Assembly: GCF_000308635.1 (NCBI RefSeq) | Contig: NZ_BAGD01000277.1 | Location: forward strand, 1-64,000 | Reading direction: 5' to 3' | DNA length: 64,000 bases | Origin: Nocardia otitidiscaviarum NBRC 14405 | GTDB lineage: Bacteria > Actinomycetota > Actinomycetes > Mycobacteriales > Mycobacteriaceae | Shown: piece by piece, positions 1-7,028 of the stretch | Numbering within the stretch: the first letter of the stretch is position 1 | Layout of the letters: every line of letters starts with the position of its first letter | Position numbers and translations under genes: made by a program | Notes under the pieces: generated by a model | Databases searched by the model: none | The model's input: the letters and a program-made list of their open reading frames with translations, nothing else | Told to the model about the DNA's origin: nothing

Positions 1-1637
1 CCCGCCCCGGCCACGCTCGCGCACCGCCGCCGCTGGCTGGCCCGCCAGGAACAGCGCGATCCGCTGCCGCAGCACTTCCGCGGCGTCCCCGGCCCCACCG
101 CGGCCGCGGTGCCGACCGGACGACGACTCACCGGTTGGGCGGCGGGCAGCGGCCGATTCCGCGGCACCGCACGGCATCTCGACGCACCCGAGCAGTCGAT
201 CGGCACCGACGAGGTGCTCGTGGCGGTGACCACCGACCCGTCCTGGGCGCCGCTGCTCATGCGCTGCGGCGCGATGGTCATCGAACAGGGCGGCCCGCTC
301 TCGCACGCGGCGATCCTGGCCCGCGAGTTCGGTGTACCCGCCGTCTTCAATCTGCCCGGTGCGGCGCGCGCCCTCGACGGCCGCCCGGTGGAGGTCGACG
401 GCGACACCGGCATCGTGACCCTGCTCGACGAAGGACCCCCGATGCGCACCCACGCTGACGACCGCCGCCGCGCCGAACTGTTCGGCGGCACCGGCTCCCA
501 CATCTTCGTCCCCGCCATCATGGGTGTGGGACTGCTGTTCTGGCTCGCCAGTGAACTCCGCGAACTCGTGCGCACCAGCGGCGATGCCTCACGGGCCAAG
601 CGCGCGGGCATCGACGGGCACGCCGTCGCCCGCTTCACCATGGGCCCCGGCACCCCGGATTCGGCCGCGCGCCGCGGTCTGCGCCCGCGGCCGGTGTATC
701 TGCTGATCGCGATCACGCTGCTGGGCGGAGCGCTGTACGTGACCATCGGTTCGATCGCCAACTTCTTCCAGCAGCCCGGGTGGGTGGCCGATATCGCCTG
801 GCTGCTGATCGTCTCGCTCGCGGTGGCGGGCGCGGCGGTGTACTACGGCGTGATCGCGGCGATCGTCTTCGCCCGCTATCCGCGCCCGCCCGCCCGGTGG
901 AGCCGGGCACTCACCAATTCGCTGCTGACCACCCGGCCGGTGGACGGTGACGAGTGGCTGGGGCGCCCCAGTTGGCGTCTCGGCGCGGGCTTCATGGCCG
1001 CCACGGCCGCGGCGGCGCTGCTCTCGCTCATCCTCGGCGCGTCCCCGTACGTGGTCGAGGGATTCGACGCCTACGTCGAGAACTGGTTCGCCGGACTGTC
1101 GATCCCGTTCTGGACCGACTTCACCGATCGGGCCTTCGCCACCCCGACGGTCCTGGTGTATGTCGTCCTGGTCGGTTTGGCGGCCATGCGCTGCCGTGCC
1201 CTGGCGGTGGCCTACGCCGCCGCGACCGGTTTCGGTCTGCTCGCCAGCGTGACCTTGCGCGTCCTCGTCGACCGGCCGCGCCCGCTGGACGGACCGATGG
1301 CCGGGGCACTGGATTCGTATCCCTCCGGACATGCGATCCAGGCGGTGATCGTGGCCGGACTGGTGCCGCTCGCGGTGGCGACGCTGCTCGATCGGCGCGG
1401 CGTCGTCACACCGCTCACGCTGATCTTCGGCACGGTCGCCGTCGGCGCAGCGGTGAGCCGGGTCGCCGACGGCTGGCATCGGCCCACCGATGTGCTGGGC
1501 GGCGCGGCCGTCGGTCTGGCGCTGGTGTTCGGGGCGCGCTGGCTGATCGCCCATGCCGCGCGCCCACGTGGCCTGCCGGGGCTGTCCGTGGTCGCCGGTG
1601 CAGCATCGGCACCCACCGCGCGGCGTCGTTCACCTGA
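1..1637 (+). CDS. PEP-utilising swivel domain fused to PAP2 membrane phosphatase; 5' partial, probable frameshift near 1580-1600
   Basis: The frame is open from the left edge, so the N-terminus lies outside the window. The first ~140 visible residues form the mobile phosphohistidine domain of PEP-utilising enzymes, with motif GGPLSHAAILAREFGVPAV near position 300. A membrane protein follows without a stop: several hydrophobic segments, then PAP2 motifs RVLVDRPRP (~1255), YPSGH (~1318) and SRVADGWHRPTD (~1456). An internal ATG at 442 preceded by GAAGGA could give a separate PAP2 protein. The same frame stays open to 2481, deep into the next gene. However, from about 1595 frame 3 carries almost pure G/C third positions and ends with TGA at 1635-1637, two bases before the next ATG. 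I therefore place the natural end at 1637 after a one-base loss. Substrate unknown; likely a lipid or isoprenoid phosphate. Confidence 0.6.
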
Positions 1638-1639
1638 CG

Positions 1640-3310
1640 ATGTCCGCCGCCTCGGTGGTCCGCATGCTCGCGCATTTCTCGGCCGCGGCCGTGGCGGTGA
1701 CGCTGGCCGTGCTCACCGTGACCGTCGGCATACCGGCCAGCGAGGAGGGTTTCGTCTTCGGCTCGGCCGTCGAGAAGCCCGCGCAGCTGGCACTCGCGGG
1801 CGTGGTATCGGTGGGGGCGTTGCTCGCGTGGCGGTGGGAGGCGATCGGCGCGGTGCTCATCGCCTTCGCGGCCACCTGTCTGGGTATCTTCGCCGCCATC
1901 GAGTACCAGCCGAGCTACGCCATGGCGTTGACCGCCGGGGCCATGGTGCCCGCCGTGCTGCTGTGGCTGAGCTGGCAGCATCGGCGCACCGCCGGGGAGC
2001 TGGTGGCGCTCGCGCTGGTCACCGTGCTGCTGTTGGCGACCACCTGGTTCGGGGCGAATCGGGTGTACGCCATCCAGTTCGGGCCGACGCATCCGGACAG
2101 TTCCGCGCCCGCGCCGGCGGTGGACCGGGTGGACTGGGTGTGGTCGGGGGCGCTGCGCGCGGACGGCATCGCCGTCACCGCACGCCTGGCCGACGGGTAT
2201 CGGACGGCCGGGCTGCGGATCACCGCCGCGGACGGCTCCGGGACCGTCGACACTCCCGCCGTGGCCGCGGGGGCGCACCGCATCGTGCGCATGGATGCCG
2301 CGGGGCTGCGACCCGATACGTCCTACCGGTACACGGTGGTGGTGGACGGCGACGCCGACACCTCCCGTGGCACAGGCCGTTTCACCACGCCGTCGGTGGG
2401 CCCGATGTCATTCCGCTTCACCGCCGGGGCCTGCGCCCGGGTGGGCTCCAACGGTGCCGTGTTCGACGCGCTCACCGCTGAGAACCCGCTGTTCCACCTC
2501 GCTCTCGGCGATCTGCACTACGGCAATATCGAAAGCACCGAAACCGGACCGTTCTTCGACGCCTACGACCGGCTGCTCACCCAACCGGGCCAAGCCGCCT
2601 TCTACCGCAGCGCCCCGATCGCCTACGTCTGGGACGACCACGACTACGGGCCCAACGACGCCGGAGCCGAGGCCCCCGGCCGCGACGCCTCCCGCACCGC
2701 CTTCGGCACCACGGTCCCGCACTACGCGTTCCCGTCCCCCGGCGGCACCATCAACCAGGCGTTCACGCTGGGGCGCGTCCGTTTCATCCTCACCGACACC
2801 CGTTCCGCGGAAACCGACACCACCATGCTCGGCGCCGAACAACTGGCCTGGCTCATCGACGAGATCGTGCGGTCCAGCCGCACCCACGCCCTGGTGGTGT
2901 GGGGCAACTCGATGCCGTGGATCGGCGGCGCCGAACCCGGATCCGACAGTTGGGCCGGACATCCGGACGAGCGGGCCCGCATCGCCGACGCCATCGCGGC
3001 CGCCGGGGTGCGCAATCTGCTCATGGTGGCGGGTGACGCCCATATGGTCGCCATCGACGACGGCACCAACAGCGACTACTCGACGACGGGCGGGCACGGT
3101 TTCCCGGTCCTGCACGCCGCGGCCCTGGACCGGCCCGGCAATGTGAAGGGCGGGCCCTACAGCGAGGGCGCGTACCCGGGCGGGGGGCAGTACGGGGTGG
3201 TGGACGTCGCCGACGACGGCCGCACGGTGACCGTCACGCTCACGGGGAAGCGTTGGGATGGAACGGTTCTGGTCGACTACGAGTTCACGGTGAGCGCTGC
3301 CGCACCGTAA
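1640..3310 (+). CDS. PhoD-like alkaline phosphatase/phosphodiesterase with N-terminal membrane segments
   Basis: The protein is 556 aa from ATG 1640, two bases after the inferred stop of the PAP2 gene. The first ~155 residues hold about four hydrophobic segments. The rest is a metallophosphoesterase of the PhoD type, with metal-ligand motifs ALGDLHYGN, VWDDHDYGPNDAG (the PhoD signature), VVWGNSMPW and VAGDAHM. Family members hydrolyse phosphomonoesters or phosphodiesters with a bound metal centre. The membrane anchor suggests action at the cell surface, which is inference. Pairing with a PAP2 phosphatase suggests a joint role in phosphate or lipid-phosphate turnover. A longer in-frame start at 1553 exists, but it would overlap PAP2 coding and lacks a clear ribosome site. 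Confidence 0.85.
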   Translation: MSAASVVRMLAHFSAAAVAVTLAVLTVTVGIPASEEGFVFGSAVEKPAQLALAGVVSVGALLAWRWEAIGAVLIAFAATCLGIFAAIEYQPSYAMALTAGAMVPAVLLWLSWQHRRTAGELVALALVTVLLLATTWFGANRVYAIQFGPTHPDSSAPAPAVDRVDWVWSGALRADGIAVTARLADGYRTAGLRITAADGSGTVDTPAVAAGAHRIVRMDAAGLRPDTSYRYTVVVDGDADTSRGTGRFTTPSVGPMSFRFTAGACARVGSNGAVFDALTAENPLFHLALGDLHYGNIESTETGPFFDAYDRLLTQPGQAAFYRSAPIAYVWDDHDYGPNDAGAEAPGRDASRTAFGTTVPHYAFPSPGGTINQAFTLGRVRFILTDTRSAETDTTMLGAEQLAWLIDEIVRSSRTHALVVWGNSMPWIGGAEPGSDSWAGHPDERARIADAIAAAGVRNLLMVAGDAHMVAIDDGTNSDYSTTGGHGFPVLHAAALDRPGNVKGGPYSEGAYPGGGQYGVVDVADDGRTVTVTLTGKRWDGTVLVDYEFTVSAAAP

Positions 3311-3361
3311 CGGGTGGGGCCGCCGCGGGCAGATGCGGCGCGGGCCGTGTCGTTTGTGGTC

Positions 3362-3379
3362 CGCGCCGCTCACGGCGCG
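3362..3379. terminator. GC-rich hairpin between convergent genes
   Basis: CGCGCCG and CGGCGCG form a 7-bp perfect stem with a 4-nt loop. It overlaps the stop codon of the minus-strand PPOX gene and lies 52 bases after the PhoD stop. No T-tract follows, which is usual for actinobacterial terminators. Confidence 0.4.
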
Positions 3380-3795
3380 ACGAGGCGCACTCCGGAGACC
3401 AGGGTGGGTTCGATGATGATCACGGTATCCATGACGCGGTCGACCCACGGGCGTAGCAGCCGCTCGTAGCGTTCGATCCGATTCGGATCGGTGAGGACGC
3501 GGGCGAAACCGGTGACGACGACCGACCAGCCCACGCGCCGAATCGGATCGATATCGTCGGCCTCGAAGGCGACGACCGTGTTCTGGCGGGCGCGCACGGT
3601 GGCGCTCAGGCCGGAATCGACCCGGGTGCGCACCACCACGATCTCCCCGTCACCGACCAGATGGTTGACCGGGCGAATGGCGGGCAGCGCATTGCGGGTG
3701 AACACCACACGGCCGAACGGCACCGAGGCGAGCAGACTCATCGCCTCGGCTCGGTCCAACTCCACCAACTGGTGTTCCTGCTCGGTGGAAAACAC
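3370..3795 (-). CDS. Pyridoxamine 5'-phosphate oxidase-family (FMN/F420-type split barrel) protein
   Basis: The protein is 141 aa from GTG 3795, with AGGGAGG about nine bases upstream in the mRNA. The sequence reads as a compact PPOX split barrel: LASVPFGRVVFTRNALPAIRP near the N-terminus, then VVAFEADDID and WSVVVTGFARVLTD. Such proteins bind FMN, F420 or haem; the cofactor cannot be read from sequence alone. The M. tuberculosis DosR regulon contains a protein of this type (Rv0080), and its neighbour Rv0079 resembles the HPF-like protein at 13902. A DosR-like site at 3868-3882 lies 73 bases upstream, consistent with hypoxic induction. Confidence 0.8.
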   Translation of the reverse strand: MFSTEQEHQLVELDRAEAMSLLASVPFGRVVFTRNALPAIRPVNHLVGDGEIVVVRTRVDSGLSATVRARQNTVVAFEADDIDPIRRVGWSVVVTGFARVLTDPNRIERYERLLRPWVDRVMDTVIIIEPTLVSGVRLVAP

Positions 3796-3867
3796 GCGGC
3801 GGTCGCCTCCCTGTTACCTCTACTCGTCAACAGTCATCCATCACACCAACGGCCGCGAGTTCGCGAC

Positions 3868-3882
3868 AGGGGAGAAAGTCCT
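3868..3882. promoter_or_regulatory. DosR-like box upstream of PPOX gene
   Basis: AGGGGAGAAAGTCCT fits the NGGG(N)..AGTCCN pattern shared by other sites in this window but is one of the weaker copies. It lies 73 bases before the GTG of the PPOX gene, a usual activator distance. Confidence 0.4.
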
Positions 3883-4140
3883 CTGCGCACGGTTCGAGAC
3901 CCGACTCACGCACCCATGTCCCACTCGGCCGAGCACGATGACCGGAACAACGCCGCGACCTCGTCGTCGCGACACCCGATCATCCGAACGACGCCGTTGT
4001 CGTCCGCCTCGCCCGAGGCACCGGATCGATCCTTCTCATATCTCAATGGTCCGCCGGTCGCCCGGCTCGCCGTAGGAGCGATGGTCACCGGCGGCGCCGC
4101 CCTTCGGCGACGCTTCGGACCGGTCGCGTCCTCGCCGGGT

Positions 4141-4155
4141 GGGGACCTTGGTCCC
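4141..4155. promoter_or_regulatory. Strong DosR-like palindrome, 3' of DGAT gene
   Basis: GGGGACCTTGGTCCC contains a near-perfect palindrome, GGGACC-TT-GGTCCC, and is one of the two best matches in the window to the mycobacterial DosR core. It lies 19 bases past the DGAT stop and 345 bases upstream of the PPOX start, far for a direct activator site. Confidence 0.6.
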
Positions 4156-4173
4156 ATCGCGGGCGGACGAGGA

Positions 4174-5553
4174 TCAGACCGGGCTGGGGTTGTGCCGACG
4201 CACCCGCGCCAGCAGGGTCCGGAACTCCGCTTCGACGGCCTCCGCCAGCACGGAGAGGTCCGCGGTGCTGTCGTAGTCGCCGGTGATGCCGAAGTTCAGC
4301 TGGTCGTCGTAGCTGAGAATGGCGATGCCGGTGCGCACGCGCAGCGCGATCGGCACCGCGGGCAGCAGTTCCAGGACCCGCCTGCCGTACATGGTCAGCG
4401 GCCGGCGCGGGCCGGGCACATTGGTCGCGACCGCGCCCACTCCGCGCTGAGGCAGATGTCCGAGCAGTCGCACGCCCCAGGCGACGGGTGCGAAGGGCAG
4501 CCGGTCCGCCAGCGCCAGCAGCGACTTCTCGGCGTGCGGCGCACCGCTGGCCTTGTGTCGCGCGAGGTGTTCGTGAATGGTGGTCAACCGTTGTACCGGA
4601 TCGGCGAGATCGAGGGGAAGCAGTGGCAGCATGGCCGACACCCGGTTGTCGGGAACGTATTTCGCGGTGTCGGGGCGCATGGAGACCGGCACCAGGACGC
4701 GCAGTGTCTGCGCGGTGGGCTGTTCGCCCCGGTGCAGCAGCAGGGTGCGGTAGGCGGCGGTGATCGCGGCCAGCACCACGTCGTTGACGGTCGCGCCGAA
4801 TGCCGCGCCGATCTCGCGGGCCTCGCTCAGCCTGGTGCGGGCGATGGCGTAGCGGCGCTGGCGGCCGATGGCCCCGATCAGCGACGACGGCGGCGCGGGC
4901 GTGACGGCGGCGTAGGCCACCGGAAGCAGACCGGTCACCAGGCCGAGCAGCTGCCCGGGCAATTCCAGCGGCAGTCGCGCACCCTGGCGCAGGGCGCCGA
5001 TCCAGCTCGCACCGGTCGACTCGGCGGCTGACGCCGCCGATCCAGCGGACTCGGCGACCGCGGGTGCGACCGGCTTCGGTGCGGCTGTCTCGTCGCACAG
5101 GCTCTCGAACAGCGATACGCCCGACACCCCGTCCACCAGGCTGTGATGCGCCTTGATGAGCAGGGCCCAGCGCTCCTTCGCCAGCCGTTCCACCACGACG
5201 CACTGCCAGAGCGGGTGATCGCGGTCGAGCCGCTCCGCCAATTCGGTCGCGACGAATTCGCACAGGGCCGCGTCATCCCCCGGATGCGGCAGCGCGGTCC
5301 ATCGGATATGGTGCGCCACATCGAAATCCGGATCGTCCTCCCAGACGGGGGCAACCAGGTCGAGGGGTCCGCGCCGGACCCGCTGCCGCAACCGCGGCTG
5401 CCTGGCCAGCCGACCCGTGATGGCCGTGACGACTTCCGTACGCGTCGGCGGCGGACCCGAGAGGATCGCCACCGCGCCGATACCGAGGCTGACATGCCGG
5501 TCGGCGTCCTCGAGCTCCATGAAACTGGAATCCAGCGGGTGTAGTTCGGTCAT
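4174..5553 (-). CDS. Wax ester synthase / diacylglycerol acyltransferase (WS/DGAT, Tgs1 type)
   Basis: The protein is 459 aa, starting MTELHPLDSSFMELE at ATG 5553, the typical N-terminus of this family. The catalytic HHxxxDG motif is present as KAHHSLVDGVSG (about residue 135). The C-terminal half carries the conserved segments VNDVVLAAIT and NVPGPRRPLTMYG. These enzymes esterify diacylglycerol or fatty alcohols with acyl-CoA to make storage lipid; in M. tuberculosis tgs1 is a DosR gene and makes triacylglycerol during hypoxia. It is the last gene of the formate dehydrogenase-hsp20-pfkB unit, 61 bases after pfkB. Open frame continues upstream of 5553 but has no family similarity. Confidence 0.9.
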   Translation of the reverse strand: MTELHPLDSSFMELEDADRHVSLGIGAVAILSGPPPTRTEVVTAITGRLARQPRLRQRVRRGPLDLVAPVWEDDPDFDVAHHIRWTALPHPGDDAALCEFVATELAERLDRDHPLWQCVVVERLAKERWALLIKAHHSLVDGVSGVSLFESLCDETAAPKPVAPAVAESAGSAASAAESTGASWIGALRQGARLPLELPGQLLGLVTGLLPVAYAAVTPAPPSSLIGAIGRQRRYAIARTRLSEAREIGAAFGATVNDVVLAAITAAYRTLLLHRGEQPTAQTLRVLVPVSMRPDTAKYVPDNRVSAMLPLLPLDLADPVQRLTTIHEHLARHKASGAPHAEKSLLALADRLPFAPVAWGVRLLGHLPQRGVGAVATNVPGPRRPLTMYGRRVLELLPAVPIALRVRTGIAILSYDDQLNFGITGDYDSTADLSVLAEAVEAEFRTLLARVRRHNPSPV

Positions 5554-5614
5554 CGTGCGGGCCTGTCCTGCGAAGTGGGCCACCGGTTTTCCGGCATACT
5601 CCAGCGTCGCGCAG

Positions 5615-6598
5615 TCAGTCACCGCGCACACGGGTCGAACGCAGGACATCGTGGGGACCTTCGTCCATCCCCGCGCCCGCGGTGAGCTCCCGATACAGGT
5701 CCAGAATGCGGCAGCGCGACCCCGGCTGCGAGCCCGGTGTCCCCAATGCCGCCGTTGCCGCGGCGATTCCGAGCCGCACCGCGTCATCGAGTCGATAGCC
5801 GCGAGCCAGACCCACGGTGGTGCCGCCCACCATGGCGTCACCGGCCCCGATACCGCTGCGCACGCCCACCTGGATCGGCGCGTACCACCGCTCGGTGTCC
5901 CGGGTGACCGCGAACGCGCCCGACGCGCCCAGCGATACCAGCACGATCTCGCTGACTCCGCTGTCGACGAGCCCGCGTGCCGCCGCCACCTGGTCGGCGC
6001 GCCCGATGAGCGGTCGTCCGACATGGTCGGACAGTTCCCGCACACTCGGTTTCATCAGATGCACGCCGCCGCGCATCGCCCGCAGCGGCGCGCCCGAGGT
6101 GTCGAGCACCAGGCGCACGTCGAGATCGGACAGGATATCGGCCAGCCACTGGTAGAAGTCGGCCGGAACGCCCGGCGGCAGCGTGCCGCTGGCGATGACG
6201 TAGCGGGCATTGCGCGCCAGCTTCTCCACCGCCGCCAGGCAGCGATGCTGTTCGCGGTTGGTCAGGCGGGGCCCGGGGAATACGAAACGGTACTGCTCGC
6301 GCGTGTTCTCATCGGTGACGGCGAGATTCTCCCGGGTGTGTCCGGCCACCGGAACCTTCCGGTAGGCGACTCCGGCGTCGCGCACCAGTTCCTCGAACTG
6401 CGCGCCCGCCGGGCCACCCGTCGGGAAGACGGCGGTGACCGGCACATCCAGCGCCGCGACCGTGCGCGCGGCGTTGACGCCGCCGCCACCGGGATCGAAT
6501 CGCGGTGGCGTACAGCGCATCTTGTCGGTCGCCACGAGACGTTCGGTGCCGGTCGCGATATCGATCGCGGGGTTCATCGTCAGCGTGACGACCGACAT
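5615..6598 (-). CDS. pfkB: PfkB-family phosphofructokinase
   Basis: The protein is 327 aa from ATG 6598. It begins with VVTLTMNPAIDIAT, typical of 1-phosphofructokinase/PfkB sugar kinases. The N-terminal PfkB signature is DPGGGGVNAARTVAAL (~35-50) and the C-terminal one SGIGAGDAMVGG, with the catalytic Asp in GAGD. It would phosphorylate fructose-6-phosphate or fructose-1-phosphate; the exact sugar cannot be settled from sequence. The gene follows hsp20 by 7 bases. In M. tuberculosis pfkB (Rv2029c) also sits next to hspX in the DosR regulon, so the arrangement is conserved in part. Confidence 0.88.
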   Translation of the reverse strand: MSVVTLTMNPAIDIATGTERLVATDKMRCTPPRFDPGGGGVNAARTVAALDVPVTAVFPTGGPAGAQFEELVRDAGVAYRKVPVAGHTRENLAVTDENTREQYRFVFPGPRLTNREQHRCLAAVEKLARNARYVIASGTLPPGVPADFYQWLADILSDLDVRLVLDTSGAPLRAMRGGVHLMKPSVRELSDHVGRPLIGRADQVAAARGLVDSGVSEIVLVSLGASGAFAVTRDTERWYAPIQVGVRSGIGAGDAMVGGTTVGLARGYRLDDAVRLGIAAATAALGTPGSQPGSRCRILDLYRELTAGAGMDEGPHDVLRSTRVRGD

Positions 6599-6605
6599 GG
6601 TTCAC

Positions 6606-7028
6606 CTACTCGCCGGATTTGACTTCGATCGACTTCGCCTGCGACTGCGGCTCGGACATGGGCACCGTCACGGTCAGTATGCCCTTCGCGTAGGTGGCGT
6701 CGATGGCGTCCTCCTGCGCACCCGGCGGCAGTGCGACGGTACGTACGAAGGAACCGTACCGGAATTCCGAGCGGCCCTTCTCCTCTTTGCGTTCGATGCG
6801 CTCGGCCTTGATGGTGAGCTGACCGTTCTGCACGGACACCTGGGCGTCGGCGGGGTCGATGCCGGGGATCTCGGCGCGGATGACGTAGCGACCGTCCTCG
6901 ACGGTGTCCTCGACCCGCAGCAGGTGCGCGCCGAACATCGGGACATCCGGCGGCAGTACGGAATTCCACAGATCGGCGACATCGGGCAGCAGCGAACCCG
7001 GGTGACGGTGTACGGACAACAGACTCAT
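6606..7028 (-). CDS. Hsp20/alpha-crystallin small heat shock protein (HspX/Acr-like)
   Basis: The protein is 140 aa. The start ATG 7028 is preceded by GGAGAG and overlaps the stop of the formate dehydrogenase alpha gene (ATGA). The alpha-crystallin domain spans about residues 40-135 and includes VEDGRYVIRAEIPGIDP and the ending YAKGILTVTVP. These chaperones form oligomers that hold unfolding proteins; HspX is the classical dormancy antigen of M. tuberculosis. Translational coupling to formate dehydrogenase alpha is unusual and suggests one hypoxia-induced message. Confidence 0.93.
   Translation of the reverse strand: MSLLSVHRHPGSLLPDVADLWNSVLPPDVPMFGAHLLRVEDTVEDGRYVIRAEIPGIDPADAQVSVQNGQLTIKAERIERKEEKGRSEFRYGSFVRTVALPPGAQEDAIDATYAKGILTVTVPMSEPQSQAKSIEVKSGE

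Larger units (their letters stand above)
3796..4173. other. 378-bp intergenic region with two DosR-like boxes and no convincing gene
   Basis: The region lies between the PPOX start and the stop of the DGAT gene, both on the minus strand. Open frames exist on both strands, for example 3906-4157 minus, but they lack family similarity, good starts or codon bias. It contains the boxes at 3868 and 4141. A leader for the PPOX transcript is the simplest reading. Confidence 0.5.

Noticed and set aside
1640..2481. A 280-residue C-terminal extension of the PAP2 protein in the frame overlapping PhoD
   Set aside because: The stretch is Arg/Gly-rich shadow sequence with poor third-position bias, while the PhoD frame carries clear family motifs.
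3906..4157. 83-codon open frame on the minus strand in the intergenic region
   Set aside because: Its start lies inside the DosR-like box, there is no family similarity, and long chance frames are common at this GC content.
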